A stretch of 64,000 nucleotides of DNA, taken from contig NZ_RCWJ01000004.1 in NCBI RefSeq assembly GCF_003668565.1, forward strand, positions 62,001 to 126,000, written 5' to 3'. Positions 44,353 through 52,603 of the stretch are shown one piece after another. A model generated the notes under the pieces. The model did not search any database, was not told the origin of the DNA, and worked only from the letters and a program-made list of their open reading frames with translations. A program made the position numbers and the translations under genes. Position 1 is the stretch's first letter; each line of letters opens with the position of its first letter. The DNA comes from Mycetocola zhadangensis (GTDB lineage: Bacteria > Actinomycetota > Actinomycetes > Actinomycetales > Microbacteriaceae).

Positions 44353-44622
44353 TTAGCGACGCAGTCCGAGACGCTCGATGAGCGAGCGGTAACGGTTGAT
44401 GTCGACATCAGCGAGGTAACCGAGCAGGCGGCGACGCTGACCAACCAGCAGAAGCAGGCCACGACGTGAGTGGTGGTCGTGCTTGTGCTCTTTGAGGTGT
44501 TCGGTGAGATCCTTGATCCGCTGGGTCATCACTGCGACCTGGACCTCGGGGGATCCCGTGTCACCTGGGTGGGTTGCGTACTCTTCGATGATCGCCTTCT
44601 TGGCTTCGCCTTCAAGTGCCAT
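44353..44622 (-). CDS. rpsO: 30S ribosomal protein S15
   Basis: 89 residues, the normal size. [23 protein letters not shown] and the [19 protein letters not shown] core are diagnostic. Binds 16S rRNA early in 30S assembly. It is usually followed by pnp; here pnp lies beyond ten other genes. A TGCTAAACT extended -10 lies about 90 nt upstream. Confidence 0.97.
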   Translation of the reverse strand: MALEGEAKKAIIEEYATHPGDTGSPEVQVAVMTQRIKDLTEHLKEHKHDHHSRRGLLLLVGQRRRLLGYLADVDINRYRSLIERLGLRR

Positions 44623-44711
44623 AGGTTGATCCCCTTTTCTCTCGTTGCGCGGTGCCCGTCACAGAATGTGTGAGCTCTCTTTATCCGCGGCCGTTTGACG
44701 GCAACCTCAAG

Positions 44712-44720
44712 AGTTTAGCA
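44712..44720 (-). promoter_or_regulatory. Probable extended -10 promoter of rpsO
   Basis: TGCTAAACT on the minus strand (TGN plus TAAACT). It leaves a leader of about 85 nt before the rpsO ATG. No clear -35. Confidence 0.4.
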
Positions 44721-44806
44721 GGTTTCCAGAATCGGTTCGGCGCTAGTGTGAACGCATTCGGCACGAGTGGCTGGTGTGGTCGGTGTGCCTTTTCCGAACG
44801 GATGCC

Positions 44807-45463
44807 ATGAGCCAGAATCTCAGGGACCTCTTGCGTTCCTTGCCCTCGTTTCCCGACGAGCTTCCAACGTTGTCGGTGGAATCGGCACCAGAGGATCCGA
44901 CAGACTTGTTCATCGATTGGCTGGCCGCGGCCGTGGACGCAGCGGTGCTCGCGCCTCATGCAATGACGCTGTCGACGAGCGAGCCGAATGGGAAAGTGAC
45001 GGCGCGCACCCTCGTACTCAAGGACATCGACGAGCACGGGTGGGTGTTCGCTTCGCGTGATGACGGAGCGAAGGCACGGGATTTGGGCGCGAACCCGTTC
45101 GCGGCGCTCACCTTCTTCTGGCCACAGCTCGGCAGGCAGGTTCGAGTGACCGGTGCAGTGCGAAAGCGGTCGCGGGCGGACAGCGAAGCCGACTTTCTGG
45201 GAAGACCCGCTGCTTCGCGGGCGTCGGCGCTGGTCGGACATCAAAGTGAACCTCTCGAATCGCTTGACGCCTACCGGGACGCCTACGCGGATGCGGCAGC
45301 TCGCGTGAGCGAGAACCCGTCACTTGTGGCGCGAACGTGGAGCACCTGGTCGATTGCTCCCGATGAGGTCGAATTTTGGCAGGCGTCCAGAGATCGGGGG
45401 CATGTGCGGTTGAGGTATCGCCAGCATGCACGCAAATGGGAACACGGGCTGCTCTGGCCGTAG
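44807..45463 (+). CDS. Pyridoxamine 5-phosphate oxidase-like flavoprotein
   Basis: 218-residue split-barrel protein of the PNPOx family, which oxidises PNP/PMP to PLP. It has the FMN-binding RTLVLKDIDEHGWVFASR, the stretch ANPFAALTFFWPQLGRQVRVTG, the region SALVGHQSEPL and a C-terminal RLRYRQHARKWEHGLLWP that resembles the PNPOx dimerisation tail. It may be a true PdxH or a related oxidase; substrate residues only partly match by eye. The second of two close ATGs was chosen because the first hits a stop. Confidence 0.78.
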   Translation: MSQNLRDLLRSLPSFPDELPTLSVESAPEDPTDLFIDWLAAAVDAAVLAPHAMTLSTSEPNGKVTARTLVLKDIDEHGWVFASRDDGAKARDLGANPFAALTFFWPQLGRQVRVTGAVRKRSRADSEADFLGRPAASRASALVGHQSEPLESLDAYRDAYADAAARVSENPSLVARTWSTWSIAPDEVEFWQASRDRGHVRLRYRQHARKWEHGLLWP

Positions 45464-45536
45464 CCTCGGCACGGCACTCGTTAGAGCAACATCCCTCGTG
45501 AGCGTCCCTCTCGAGCAGCGCCACGTCGGAGGTTTA

Positions 45537-47339
45537 TCAGAACGGCGCGGATTCGGTGCCGTCACTCTGACCGCTCGTCGTCTCTGGCGGCCAAATCGGC
45601 AGAACGACCTCCGGCGCCGTGACGTACTTTCGCTTCAAGGGCGAGGTCCACTCGAGGAACCCGCCACCGGTTTGCTTCACCGTCCAGGCCGTTTGGTGCT
45701 TGAGCTTGTGATGGGGAGGACACAGACTCGCAAGATTGACGTAGTCGGACTTTCCGGCGAACTGCCAGTCCACTGTGTGGTCGATGTCGCACTCAGCGGC
45801 TGAACGGTTGCATCCGTAGCCACGGCAGGTTCCGTCCCTGAGTTCCAGCGCCAGCCGCAGATCCTTGGGCACCTTGTACTTGTCTCGACCGAGAGACAAC
45901 GGCACGCCCGTTTCCGGGTGAACGAGAAGTCGCATGAACGACTTCGCTTCTCCGGCGAGCTGACGAGCCGTTTCCGGATCGATGGGTCCATACCCTTCAA
46001 GTTCTGCCGGCTCGTCACTCTTGCCCAGGAGGGTCATTACGGGCACCGTGACGATGACGGTCGGTCGAAATCCTCGAAGGGCACCGCCCCGCCTGTGCTT
46101 ACGTTCGCGTCGTGGCATCGACTGCGCTGCATCCTCAACCTCCGTTGTCGGTGTCGTCGAGCCATCGATGTTCGCGCCTGCGGGGTCAGCGTCGGCGCAT
46201 GCGGGGCCAGCGTCGGCGCTTGCCGCATCTGACCCAACGCGTCCGGCGCCGCATCCGACTCCATCGTCGGGCGCTGGACACCCACACTCGAGCCGAGGCG
46301 CCGCGCCGAGCGGCAGCTTCTGCTGGACGCTCTCGAGGAGATGATCCACCGCGACATCCAGACTGAGCTGCGTTAGCGTCCGAGGTTCGTCATCACGTTG
46401 CAGCGCCATTGCTTCGGCTCGAACGGAGTTGTAGAAGGCGACCGCCGTTGCGGCCGGCTGATAGAGGTTGATCCAGGCCATGCCATCGAGGTCGGCCTGA
46501 AACTCCATCCGTCGCCGCTCGAACGCTGTGCGTTTGCGATTGGTGATGGACTCTGGATGTGTACGTTCCCTGAGCTTTCGTGCCCGCGCGGTGAACTTCG
46601 CCGCAGTGAGCGACTTCGCGGCGGGAAGCACCTTCTCCTCAAAGTCGGCCCGAGCGTCACTCGGCAGGGTTAGCACCTGGTCAACCATTGCCTGTGCGTG
46701 CCGGTAGGAGATCTGCCCCTCGGCGAGCGCCTCAAGCGTTGCCGGCAGCTGGTGCGCCAGCGTCTCACTGTCAGAAATGAGCGACGACGCCGTGCTTTCA
46801 GGAATGCGGAGAGCGCTGGAAAGCTCCCAAGTGAAAGACCGTCGCGCTAGGTCCTGCACTTCTGCGTCAGTGTGTGGTGGACCGAGAACGACCACCGACC
46901 GCGCGGTCACCTCGCTCCATGCCCGAGCCTGGTCGATGAGAAGCGCTCGTGTCGCGTGGGCCCTGGAGATCAGCTCGTCCACGGTGACGATGCCATCCAC
47001 GAGGGCCGACAGCGCGTCGGCGTTCAGTGCGTTCTGCGTAGGAGGACTCTCCAGAGGGTCATCGTCGCCGAAATCCGAGGGCATGTCGATCAACAGCTCG
47101 TCGTCACTGGGGTACCCATCGAGCGACCACTCGTCAGGCAACACGTCGTTCGTTCTCAAATCGTCGGGAAACGGCTCGTCGTCCGGAATCTCGAGCGGCA
47201 AGACTTCGTCGGTCGGGCCATCGTCCGGCGGCAGTTCCCGCGGCTGCAACCAGTACGGAGGAATCTCATCGAGGAATTGTTCGTCTGATGGGCGCCCATC
47301 TGGTGGCGGCGGGTCTATAAACTCTGCGTCATCGTTCAT
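45537..47339 (-). CDS. DUF222/HNH endonuclease domain protein (13E12 family)
   Basis: 600-residue member of the multicopy actinobacterial 13E12 family. A highly acidic, Pro-rich N-terminal 95 residues (repeated PDD/DE patterns) precede the DUF222 core. A variable Ala/Asp/Gly linker follows, then an HNH nuclease motif CDIDHTVDWQFAGKSDYVNL ending in LCPPHHKLKH. The linker holds a 21-bp tandem repeat. Function is unproven; such genes are often lineage-specific and repeated in the genome. Confidence 0.87.
   Translation of the reverse strand: MNDDAEFIDPPPPDGRPSDEQFLDEIPPYWLQPRELPPDDGPTDEVLPLEIPDDEPFPDDLRTNDVLPDEWSLDGYPSDDELLIDMPSDFGDDDPLESPPTQNALNADALSALVDGIVTVDELISRAHATRALLIDQARAWSEVTARSVVVLGPPHTDAEVQDLARRSFTWELSSALRIPESTASSLISDSETLAHQLPATLEALAEGQISYRHAQAMVDQVLTLPSDARADFEEKVLPAAKSLTAAKFTARARKLRERTHPESITNRKRTAFERRRMEFQADLDGMAWINLYQPAATAVAFYNSVRAEAMALQRDDEPRTLTQLSLDVAVDHLLESVQQKLPLGAAPRLECGCPAPDDGVGCGAGRVGSDAASADAGPACADADPAGANIDGSTTPTTEVEDAAQSMPRRERKHRRGGALRGFRPTVIVTVPVMTLLGKSDEPAELEGYGPIDPETARQLAGEAKSFMRLLVHPETGVPLSLGRDKYKVPKDLRLALELRDGTCRGYGCNRSAAECDIDHTVDWQFAGKSDYVNLASLCPPHHKLKHQTAWTVKQTGGGFLEWTSPLKRKYVTAPEVVLPIWPPETTSGQSDGTESAPF
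46179..46220. repeat. 21-bp in-frame tandem repeat in the DUF222 linker
   Basis: TGCGGGGTCAGCGTCGGCGCA followed directly by a copy with two changes. Each adds seven residues (ADADPAG-like). Confidence 0.75.
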
Positions 47340-47439
47340 GACTTAAGTAGACACCAAGCCACTGACATTGCTTCGAATCAAGTGCGGCTGCTATTTACCG
47401 CTTATCGAAGATTCGTTCGATAGCTCCTCGAGCGTCTGA

Positions 47440-47643
47440 CTATCCTGCGAGGGGCCGACGCCGAACTCTCCGCATCACCATGACGTCAACCGGCGCCGTC
47501 AGCCCCGCAGCGAGCAGCAACGCCAGCCACTGGCCAGTCGTGACACTCACCCACACACCGAGACCAAGGACCACGACCGAAAACACAATGGCGACGACCC
47601 ACAACCAACGCTGTGCGCCATCGGCGCTTTCTGGAGTGCTCAT
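47440..47643 (-). CDS. Small two-helix membrane protein
   Basis: 67-residue protein starting MSTPESADGAQRW. Two hydrophobic helices are near residues 14-33 and 37-55, with a basic C-terminus MRRVRRRPLAG. It lies 20 nt after the stop of the WYL regulator. TACAGT 6 nt before the ATG suggests its own leaderless promoter. Function unknown. Confidence 0.55.
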   Translation of the reverse strand: MSTPESADGAQRWLWVVAIVFSVVVLGLGVWVSVTTGQWLALLLAAGLTAPVDVMVMRRVRRRPLAG

Positions 47644-47649
47644 GCTGTC

Positions 47650-47655
47650 ACTGTA
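47650..47655 (-). promoter_or_regulatory. Probable leaderless -10 box
   Basis: TACAGT 6 nt upstream of the small membrane protein ATG. Confidence 0.4.
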
Positions 47656-47663
47656 CTCAGGTG

Positions 47664-48407
47664 TCATTGCTCGCCTCTAGATGCCCGACCAGACTCATCG
47701 TTTGAGAACGCGCTTTCGCCAAAGTTGCTTGCGAGCCAATCGCCGACGGAGTCGTAGGGAAATTCGTGATGCCGATAGTGACCGGGGATGGGGTGAATTG
47801 CCTGCATCCGGTCGAGTCGGAAAAGGCGCCAGTCGTCGCGGTCGACGTCGTAGGCGATGACATACCAAAGCCGCTGACGCAGGATGTGGCGATAGGGCTC
47901 GACAATGCGGTGGGTCTCACGCCCGTTCTGGTCGGTGTAGTCGAACGCGATGCGTGAGCCAGAGGCCACGGCTTCAGCGAGGGTGCCGATGCGTGTCCAG
48001 TCGAGCGGGGCCGGTTTCTCCTGAAGGATCTGAGTCGAGAGCGCGGTGGCGACAGCACGCTGACGCAGTCCGGGCGGAAGCACCTGCTCGAGCTTGAGCC
48101 GAGCCGCGTTGACCGACGGGTCATCCGGCGACCACGCCCCCAGCACCAGCAGGCCAGTAACGATGGTGGAGATCTCGTCGGGGCTGAACAGGAGGGGCGG
48201 AATCTTCATGCTGGGCTGCAGTTGGTACCCGGCCCCAGGGCCTGGCCGCGACTGTACGTCGTATCCAAGGTCGCGCAGTCGCCGAGCGTCACGTCGCACC
48301 GTTCGCTCGCTCACCTGCAGGCGACCGGCCAGCTCGCGCAGGTTCCACTCTCGACCGCTCTGGAGCAGGGACAGCATTGCGAGCGATCGAGCCGATGGCG
48401 AGTCCAT
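47664..48407 (-). CDS. WYL-domain (YafY-type) transcriptional regulator
   Basis: 247-residue regulator. The N-terminal HTH is WNLRELAGRLQVSERTVRRDARRLRDLG split across residues 20-47. The WYL-type domain follows with RIVEPYRHILRQRLWYVIAYDVDRDDWRLFRLDRM. It diverges from an NmrA-type gene. A perfect 11-bp inverted repeat lies in the gap, its probable operator. The ATG of MDSPSARSLAML was chosen. Confidence 0.86.
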   Translation of the reverse strand: MDSPSARSLAMLSLLQSGREWNLRELAGRLQVSERTVRRDARRLRDLGYDVQSRPGPGAGYQLQPSMKIPPLLFSPDEISTIVTGLLVLGAWSPDDPSVNAARLKLEQVLPPGLRQRAVATALSTQILQEKPAPLDWTRIGTLAEAVASGSRIAFDYTDQNGRETHRIVEPYRHILRQRLWYVIAYDVDRDDWRLFRLDRMQAIHPIPGHYRHHEFPYDSVGDWLASNFGESAFSNDESGRASRGEQ

Positions 48408-48425
48408 GTGTCCATCATTGGTCAC

Positions 48426-48450
48426 GATGCGGCCAGTATCTGGCCGCATC
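48426..48450. promoter_or_regulatory. 25-bp palindrome, probable WYL-regulator operator
   Basis: Perfect inverted repeat: GATGCGGCCAG (48426-48436), spacer TAT, CTGGCCGCATC (48440-48450). Sits between the divergent WYL regulator and the NmrA-type gene. Confidence 0.65.
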
Positions 48451-48491
48451 CCTCACTAGCGTGTTGGGCACCCCATGAAAAGGAGCTCCCG

Positions 48492-49361
48492 ATGCAAATC
48501 GCCCTCACGACCCCTCGCGGAAACGTCGGCAGCCACCTGGTCCGCATGCTGATCCGAGCCGGCGTGAGGCCGCTGCTGCTCGTCCGCCACCCTGACGGCG
48601 TGCCCGAACCCCTCATGCGACACGTCGACATCGCGCAAGCAGATTCGTTCGATCCGCATGAGGTCAGCGCGGCCACTCGCAACGTTCAGGCCATCTACTG
48701 AGTCGACCCACCGGCTCAGTCCCCCAATCCCCTCTCGGACTACGCCCGAGCGAACGAGGCGATCACCGCCGCGGTGCGCAGCAACGGCATCGAGCGTGTC
48801 GTATTTCAGAGCAGCGTCGGCGCAGAGAAGCGCCACGGCGCCGGGGAGATCGACGGACTGGCTGCGACCGAGGTCGCCCTCGACGGGCTCGGCGTAGATG
48901 TGACCCACCTGCGGTGCGGATATTTCTTCACCAACCTCCTGATGGACATCGACTCCATCAAGGCCGGAAAGCTCCAGACCGTGCTGCCACTCGACCTGCC
49001 GATGAGCTGGGTGGCCCCGCGAGACATCGCCGAGGTGGCCGCGCTGAACCTTCTGAACCGAGGCTGGACGGGCCGCCGCGTCCAAGCTGTGCACGGACCG
49101 GAAGATTTGTCCTGGTCGTCCGTCGCCGCAACGCTGACGCACGAGCTCGGTCGGGAGGTGCAGGTGGAACGAATCCCCGACGACCAGATGTACCGGCAGT
49201 ACCTTTCAGCCGGCATGCCGCCGACCCTGGCCGACGCGGTGCTTGGCATGTCAACCGGACTGCGCGACGACTTCGCTCCCGAGCAGGCGCGCTCGGTCGT
49301 GACCACGACGCCAACGAGCCTGCGCGCATGGGTGCGGGACGAGCTCATCCCGATGCTCTAG
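48492..49361 (+). pseudogene. NmrA-type NAD(P)-binding protein with an in-frame stop
   Basis: The frame reads as one 289-residue NmrA/SDR-like protein (start MQIALTTPRGNVGSHLVRML; later VFQSSVGAEKRHG, MSWVAPRDIAEVAA and a normal end). A TGA at 48699-48701 splits it after residue 69, between NVQAIY and VDPPAQS, where relatives have Trp. A single TGG-to-TGA change would explain this. GAAAAGGAGC precedes the ATG. Codon use is the same on both sides. Probably a recent pseudogene, or a sequence error. Confidence 0.8.
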
Positions 49362-49445
49362 CCACCCCGACAGCCTCTGCCCCGACACCGCACGCAGCGA
49401 CCGGCCGCTGTCTCCCACTGGCCCACAACCGCCGGTCAGTACAGC

Positions 49446-49470
49446 GGAATGTGGTCTTCCCGTACATTCC
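49446..49470. promoter_or_regulatory. Inverted repeat before the VOC gene
   Basis: GGAATGT-N11-ACATTCC, 21 bp upstream of the VOC ATG. Candidate operator. Confidence 0.35.
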
Positions 49471-49491
49471 CACCGATGGCATGCTGACAAC

Positions 49492-49920
49492 ATGGACCCC
49501 CGTCTGCACTTCCTCACCATCGCCACAGCCGATCTCGACGCGGCCCGCAGCTTCTACAGCGAGGCCCTCGGCTGGGAACCGCTCGTCGACGTACCGAACG
49601 AGATCATCTTCTTCCAGGTCGGGCCTGGCCTCGCGCTTGGCCTGTACGACGCTCGCGCGTTCAATGACGATCTCCACCGCCCAGGAACGGCGCAGCCGTC
49701 AGGCCTCACCCTGTCGCACAACGTTGACAGCCCCGCTCTCGTCGACGAAACGATCGAGTCCCTCCTGAGCGCTGGCGCGACACCCCTCACCACACCGCAG
49801 TTCGCTGCATTCGGTGGCTACCACGGCCACGTCACAGACCCGAACGGCGTCATCTGGGAGATCGCGCACAACCCGGCCTGGAGTATCGACGAGACAGGCG
49901 CCGTTCTTCTCGGCGAGTGA
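49492..49920 (+). CDS. VOC family (glyoxalase-like) protein
   Basis: 142-residue vicinal-oxygen-chelate fold protein with two beta-alpha-beta3 halves. It shows RLHFLTIATADLDAARSFYSE, LALGLYD, the second-half GGYHGHVTDPNGVIWEIAHNP with metal-ligand-like His and Glu. May be a dioxygenase, lyase or resistance protein; substrate unknown. An inverted repeat precedes it. Confidence 0.83.
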   Translation: MDPRLHFLTIATADLDAARSFYSEALGWEPLVDVPNEIIFFQVGPGLALGLYDARAFNDDLHRPGTAQPSGLTLSHNVDSPALVDETIESLLSAGATPLTTPQFAAFGGYHGHVTDPNGVIWEIAHNPAWSIDETGAVLLGE

Positions 49921-50025
49921 GGGAAATTACTTCAAACGGATGCCATCACTCGCGTTCACCTGGACCACTCCCCTCAAGCCGACTAGCGCGACCCAGACGA
50001 ACGACCGGCGCCCCGAGCGAACGAC

Positions 50026-50484
50026 CTATGCCGACCGCTCGAACACCAGCAGGCTCGACGTCGCCGTCGCGAGAACGCGACCGTCGACATCCGTCAGCGC
50101 AGCCGACGCGAAAGCGGCGCGCCGTCCGAACGAGATGAGGTTCGCCTCAGCGCGCACCAGACCCGTGTCGACACTCATCGGCCGGTGATACGAGGTCTTG
50201 AGCTCAAGCATCGTGTACCCCTGCGTTGGCGAAAGCCGGGTGTGCACAGCGGTGCCGCAGGCTGAGTCGAGCAGCGCAGCAGCGAACCCGCCGTGCACAG
50301 AGCCGATCGGATTGAGAACGTGCGGGCCAGGTGTGCCCTCAAACACAGCACTCCCCCTGCCCACCTCAACGAGAGCGAACCCGAGTGTTTCGCAGATCGA
50401 CGGCATCTGCCCCGCAGCAAGCATGGCCTGCAACTGCTCAAGTCCGTTCAGACCGGCGGACTCGGGTGCGTCGAGAATATTCAT
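50026..50484 (-). CDS. PaaI-type acyl-CoA thioesterase
   Basis: 152-residue hot-dog-fold protein. The PaaI family signature is NPIGSVHGGFAAALLDSACG, with Asn/His/Gly of the active site and catalytic Asp in LLDSA. It overlaps the upstream LLM gene by 4 nt, so both are on one mRNA. Acyl substrate unknown. Confidence 0.87.
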   Translation of the reverse strand: MNILDAPESAGLNGLEQLQAMLAAGQMPSICETLGFALVEVGRGSAVFEGTPGPHVLNPIGSVHGGFAAALLDSACGTAVHTRLSPTQGYTMLELKTSYHRPMSVDTGLVRAEANLISFGRRAAFASAALTDVDGRVLATATSSLLVFERSA

Positions 50485-51371
50485 CCCCTCAGCTTAGGCA
50501 ACAGCGCTGCGACCTCATCGAGCACCGACTCGTCCCCGGCATAGATGCCGTTCGCCCGCGGCCAGTGGGTGAGCACCTCGGTGAACCCAAGCTCGGCGGC
50601 CCGGCCGACGGTGTCTTCGAAGCGTGCGACACTGTCAAGCGCGAAAGAGCCGCCCGAGTCGATCATCAGGTATCTCTCCACAGACAATGGGTCGGTGCCG
50701 ACCGACCACGCGGCATCCTCAAATCGGGAACCGAGCGACGCCACCGATTTCCACCAGTTGTCACCCACCTCACCGTCGACGCCAGTGGTCACCCAGCCTG
50801 CGCCGTACTCCGCAGCGACGCGCATGCCCTTCGGCCCGTTCGCGGCGACCACGAACGGCACCCTCGGTTGCTGTGCCGGCTCGCCGACCATGCGAGCACC
50901 CACCGCCGTGTACCAGTCCCCAGAGAAGCTGACACCGCCGCTTCCCGGCAGCTCAAACCGCAGCAAGGCGTCAAGATCAGAAACGAATTCCGCGAACCTG
51001 TCGTGCCGCTCACGCGGAGTCAGCTCGGCGTCGCCAAGCACGAACGCGTCGAAACCGGTGCCACCAGCACCGATGCCGAGCACGAACCGGCCGCCGGAGA
51101 TCTCGTCGACCGTTGCAATATCCTTCGCAAACGGCACGGGATGCCGGAAGTTCGGCGAGGCGACAATCGTGCCAAGTCGAATGTGATTTGTGACAACGGA
51201 TGCCGCGGTGAGCGTTGGTATTGTCGCCTGCCACGGCTCATCGGCGAGGCTTCGCCAGGAGAGGTGGTCATAGGTCCACGCCGAGTCGAACCCCAACTCT
51301 TCAGCGCCCTGCCACTTTCGCTTCGCCTCTGGCCACTGGTCCTGGGGAAGGATGATGATTCCACAACGCAT
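50481..51371 (-). CDS. LLM-class (F420-type) oxidoreductase
   Basis: 296-residue luciferase-like TIM barrel. MRCGIIILPQDQWPEAKRKW, GFDSAWTYDHLSWRSL, the strand IRLGTIVASPNFRHPVPFAKDIATVDEISGGRFVLGIGAGG read in parts, and FVVAANGPKGMRVAAEYGAGW point to the F420-dependent subgroup. Cofactor choice is inferred from this resemblance. TAGACT 6 nt upstream of the ATG indicates leaderless transcription with the thioesterase. Confidence 0.82.
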   Translation of the reverse strand: MRCGIIILPQDQWPEAKRKWQGAEELGFDSAWTYDHLSWRSLADEPWQATIPTLTAASVVTNHIRLGTIVASPNFRHPVPFAKDIATVDEISGGRFVLGIGAGGTGFDAFVLGDAELTPRERHDRFAEFVSDLDALLRFELPGSGGVSFSGDWYTAVGARMVGEPAQQPRVPFVVAANGPKGMRVAAEYGAGWVTTGVDGEVGDNWWKSVASLGSRFEDAAWSVGTDPLSVERYLMIDSGGSFALDSVARFEDTVGRAAELGFTEVLTHWPRANGIYAGDESVLDEVAALLPKLRG

Positions 51372-51377
51372 GACCGC

Positions 51378-51383
51378 AGTCTA
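51378..51383 (-). promoter_or_regulatory. Probable leaderless -10 box of the LLM-thioesterase pair
   Basis: TAGACT 6 nt upstream of the LLM ATG. Confidence 0.55.
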
Positions 51384-51486
51384 GGGAACGCCAGCCGCTG
51401 CTCGTTGCGCCTCTGGGTGGCGCCGGAACTCGAAAACGCCTGTCAAGGGTGACCCGGATGTCGGCGGCCAGTGCCACACTTTCGCC

Positions 51487-52593
51487 ATGAGCACGCACAC
51501 CGACTTGGGCACCGCCAGCGCACGCTGCTTCATCGTGCCTCCGTATCTTCTCGACCACATAGCCAATCTCAACAACCCGCGACTCGAACACGCGTCGAAT
51601 GCCGCCAAGCGGGCCCTCACCTCCGGGCCCCCGTTCCGCTCGGTACGAAGGGGAGAGCCCGCTCCCCCGCAGCGAACTATGCGTTCGGGCGGCGAGGCTG
51701 CACAGCGGCAGGGCGAGCCTGGCCAACCGACCCGCTTCATTTCGGATGCCGGAAATACGGAGGAGCTGCCGGGCCGCCTGGTGCGGTCAGAGGGTGAACC
51801 GGCGACGGGTGATGAGACCGTCACAGAGGCGTACGACGGGCTTGGCGACACATACGCGCTCTTCTGGGAGGCCTTCACTCGGGACTCCATCGACGGCAAC
51901 GGCATTCCGCTTGCCGCCACGGTCCACTTCGGTGAGGCGTACGACAACGCGTTCTGGGACGGCACCCAGATGGTGTTCGGTGACGGTGATGGCCAGATCT
52001 TCGTGGGCTTCACCAACTCGTTGAGCGTCATCGGCCACGAACTTGCCCACGGGGTCACCCAGTACACCGCAAACCTGGTCTACTCCGGCCAGCCAGGTGC
52101 ACTGAACGAATCAGTCTCCGATGTGTTCGGTGCGCTCGTCGAGCAGCATTCCCGAGGCCAGAGCGCGAACGAGGCCAGCTGGCTCATCGGCGAGGGCATC
52201 TTCTCCGACGAGGTCGAGGGCCAGGCGCTCCGGTCGATGAAGGCACCGGGAACCGCATACGACGATGACGTCCTCGGCAAAGACCCTCAGCCCGCAGACA
52301 TGAGCGGGTACATCGAAACCGACGACGACAATGGCGGGGTTCACCTCAATTCAGGCATCCCCAACCGCGCGTTCTACCTTGCCGCCACCGCCATCGGCGG
52401 CAACGCCTGGGAGGCGCCCGGGCAGATCTGGTACGAGACACTCACCACCGAGATCAAGGCGAACACAGACTTCCGCCAGTTCGCCGAGGCGACGATCACC
52501 GTGGCGTCACGCCTCTTCGGCAACGAGTCCCGCGAAACCGAAGCCGTGCGTTCCGGCTGGCAAACTGTAGGAGTCATCGCGCAACCGGAGTAG
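51487..52593 (+). CDS. Protealysin-like M4 metalloprotease
   Basis: 368-residue thermolysin-family protease. The zinc motif is HELAH (residues 184-188) and the third ligand is in GALNESVSDVFG. A conserved PGTAYDDD and the catalytic His region in DDNGGVHLNSGIPNRAF are intact. There is no secretion signal. Instead a short propeptide begins RCFIVPPYLLDHI, matching the PPxY element of protealysins. This is the signal-less branch, reported to act in bacteria-host or bacteria-bacteria interaction. An emfourin-type inhibitor gene follows 10 nt later. Confidence 0.9.
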   Translation: MSTHTDLGTASARCFIVPPYLLDHIANLNNPRLEHASNAAKRALTSGPPFRSVRRGEPAPPQRTMRSGGEAAQRQGEPGQPTRFISDAGNTEELPGRLVRSEGEPATGDETVTEAYDGLGDTYALFWEAFTRDSIDGNGIPLAATVHFGEAYDNAFWDGTQMVFGDGDGQIFVGFTNSLSVIGHELAHGVTQYTANLVYSGQPGALNESVSDVFGALVEQHSRGQSANEASWLIGEGIFSDEVEGQALRSMKAPGTAYDDDVLGKDPQPADMSGYIETDDDNGGVHLNSGIPNRAFYLAATAIGGNAWEAPGQIWYETLTTEIKANTDFRQFAEATITVASRLFGNESRETEAVRSGWQTVGVIAQPE

Positions 52594-52596
52594 CAT
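52591..52596 (+). promoter_or_regulatory. Possible leaderless -10 box of the inhibitor gene
   Basis: TAGCAT 7 nt before the inhibitor ATG. Its TAG is also the stop codon of the protease gene. Confidence 0.35.
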
Positions 52597-52603
52597 TCCC
52601 GGC

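Noticed and set aside
48699-48701. TGA read as selenocysteine or programmed readthrough
   Set aside because: The expected residue is Trp, not Cys, no selenocysteine insertion element was recognised downstream, and NmrA proteins are not selenoproteins.
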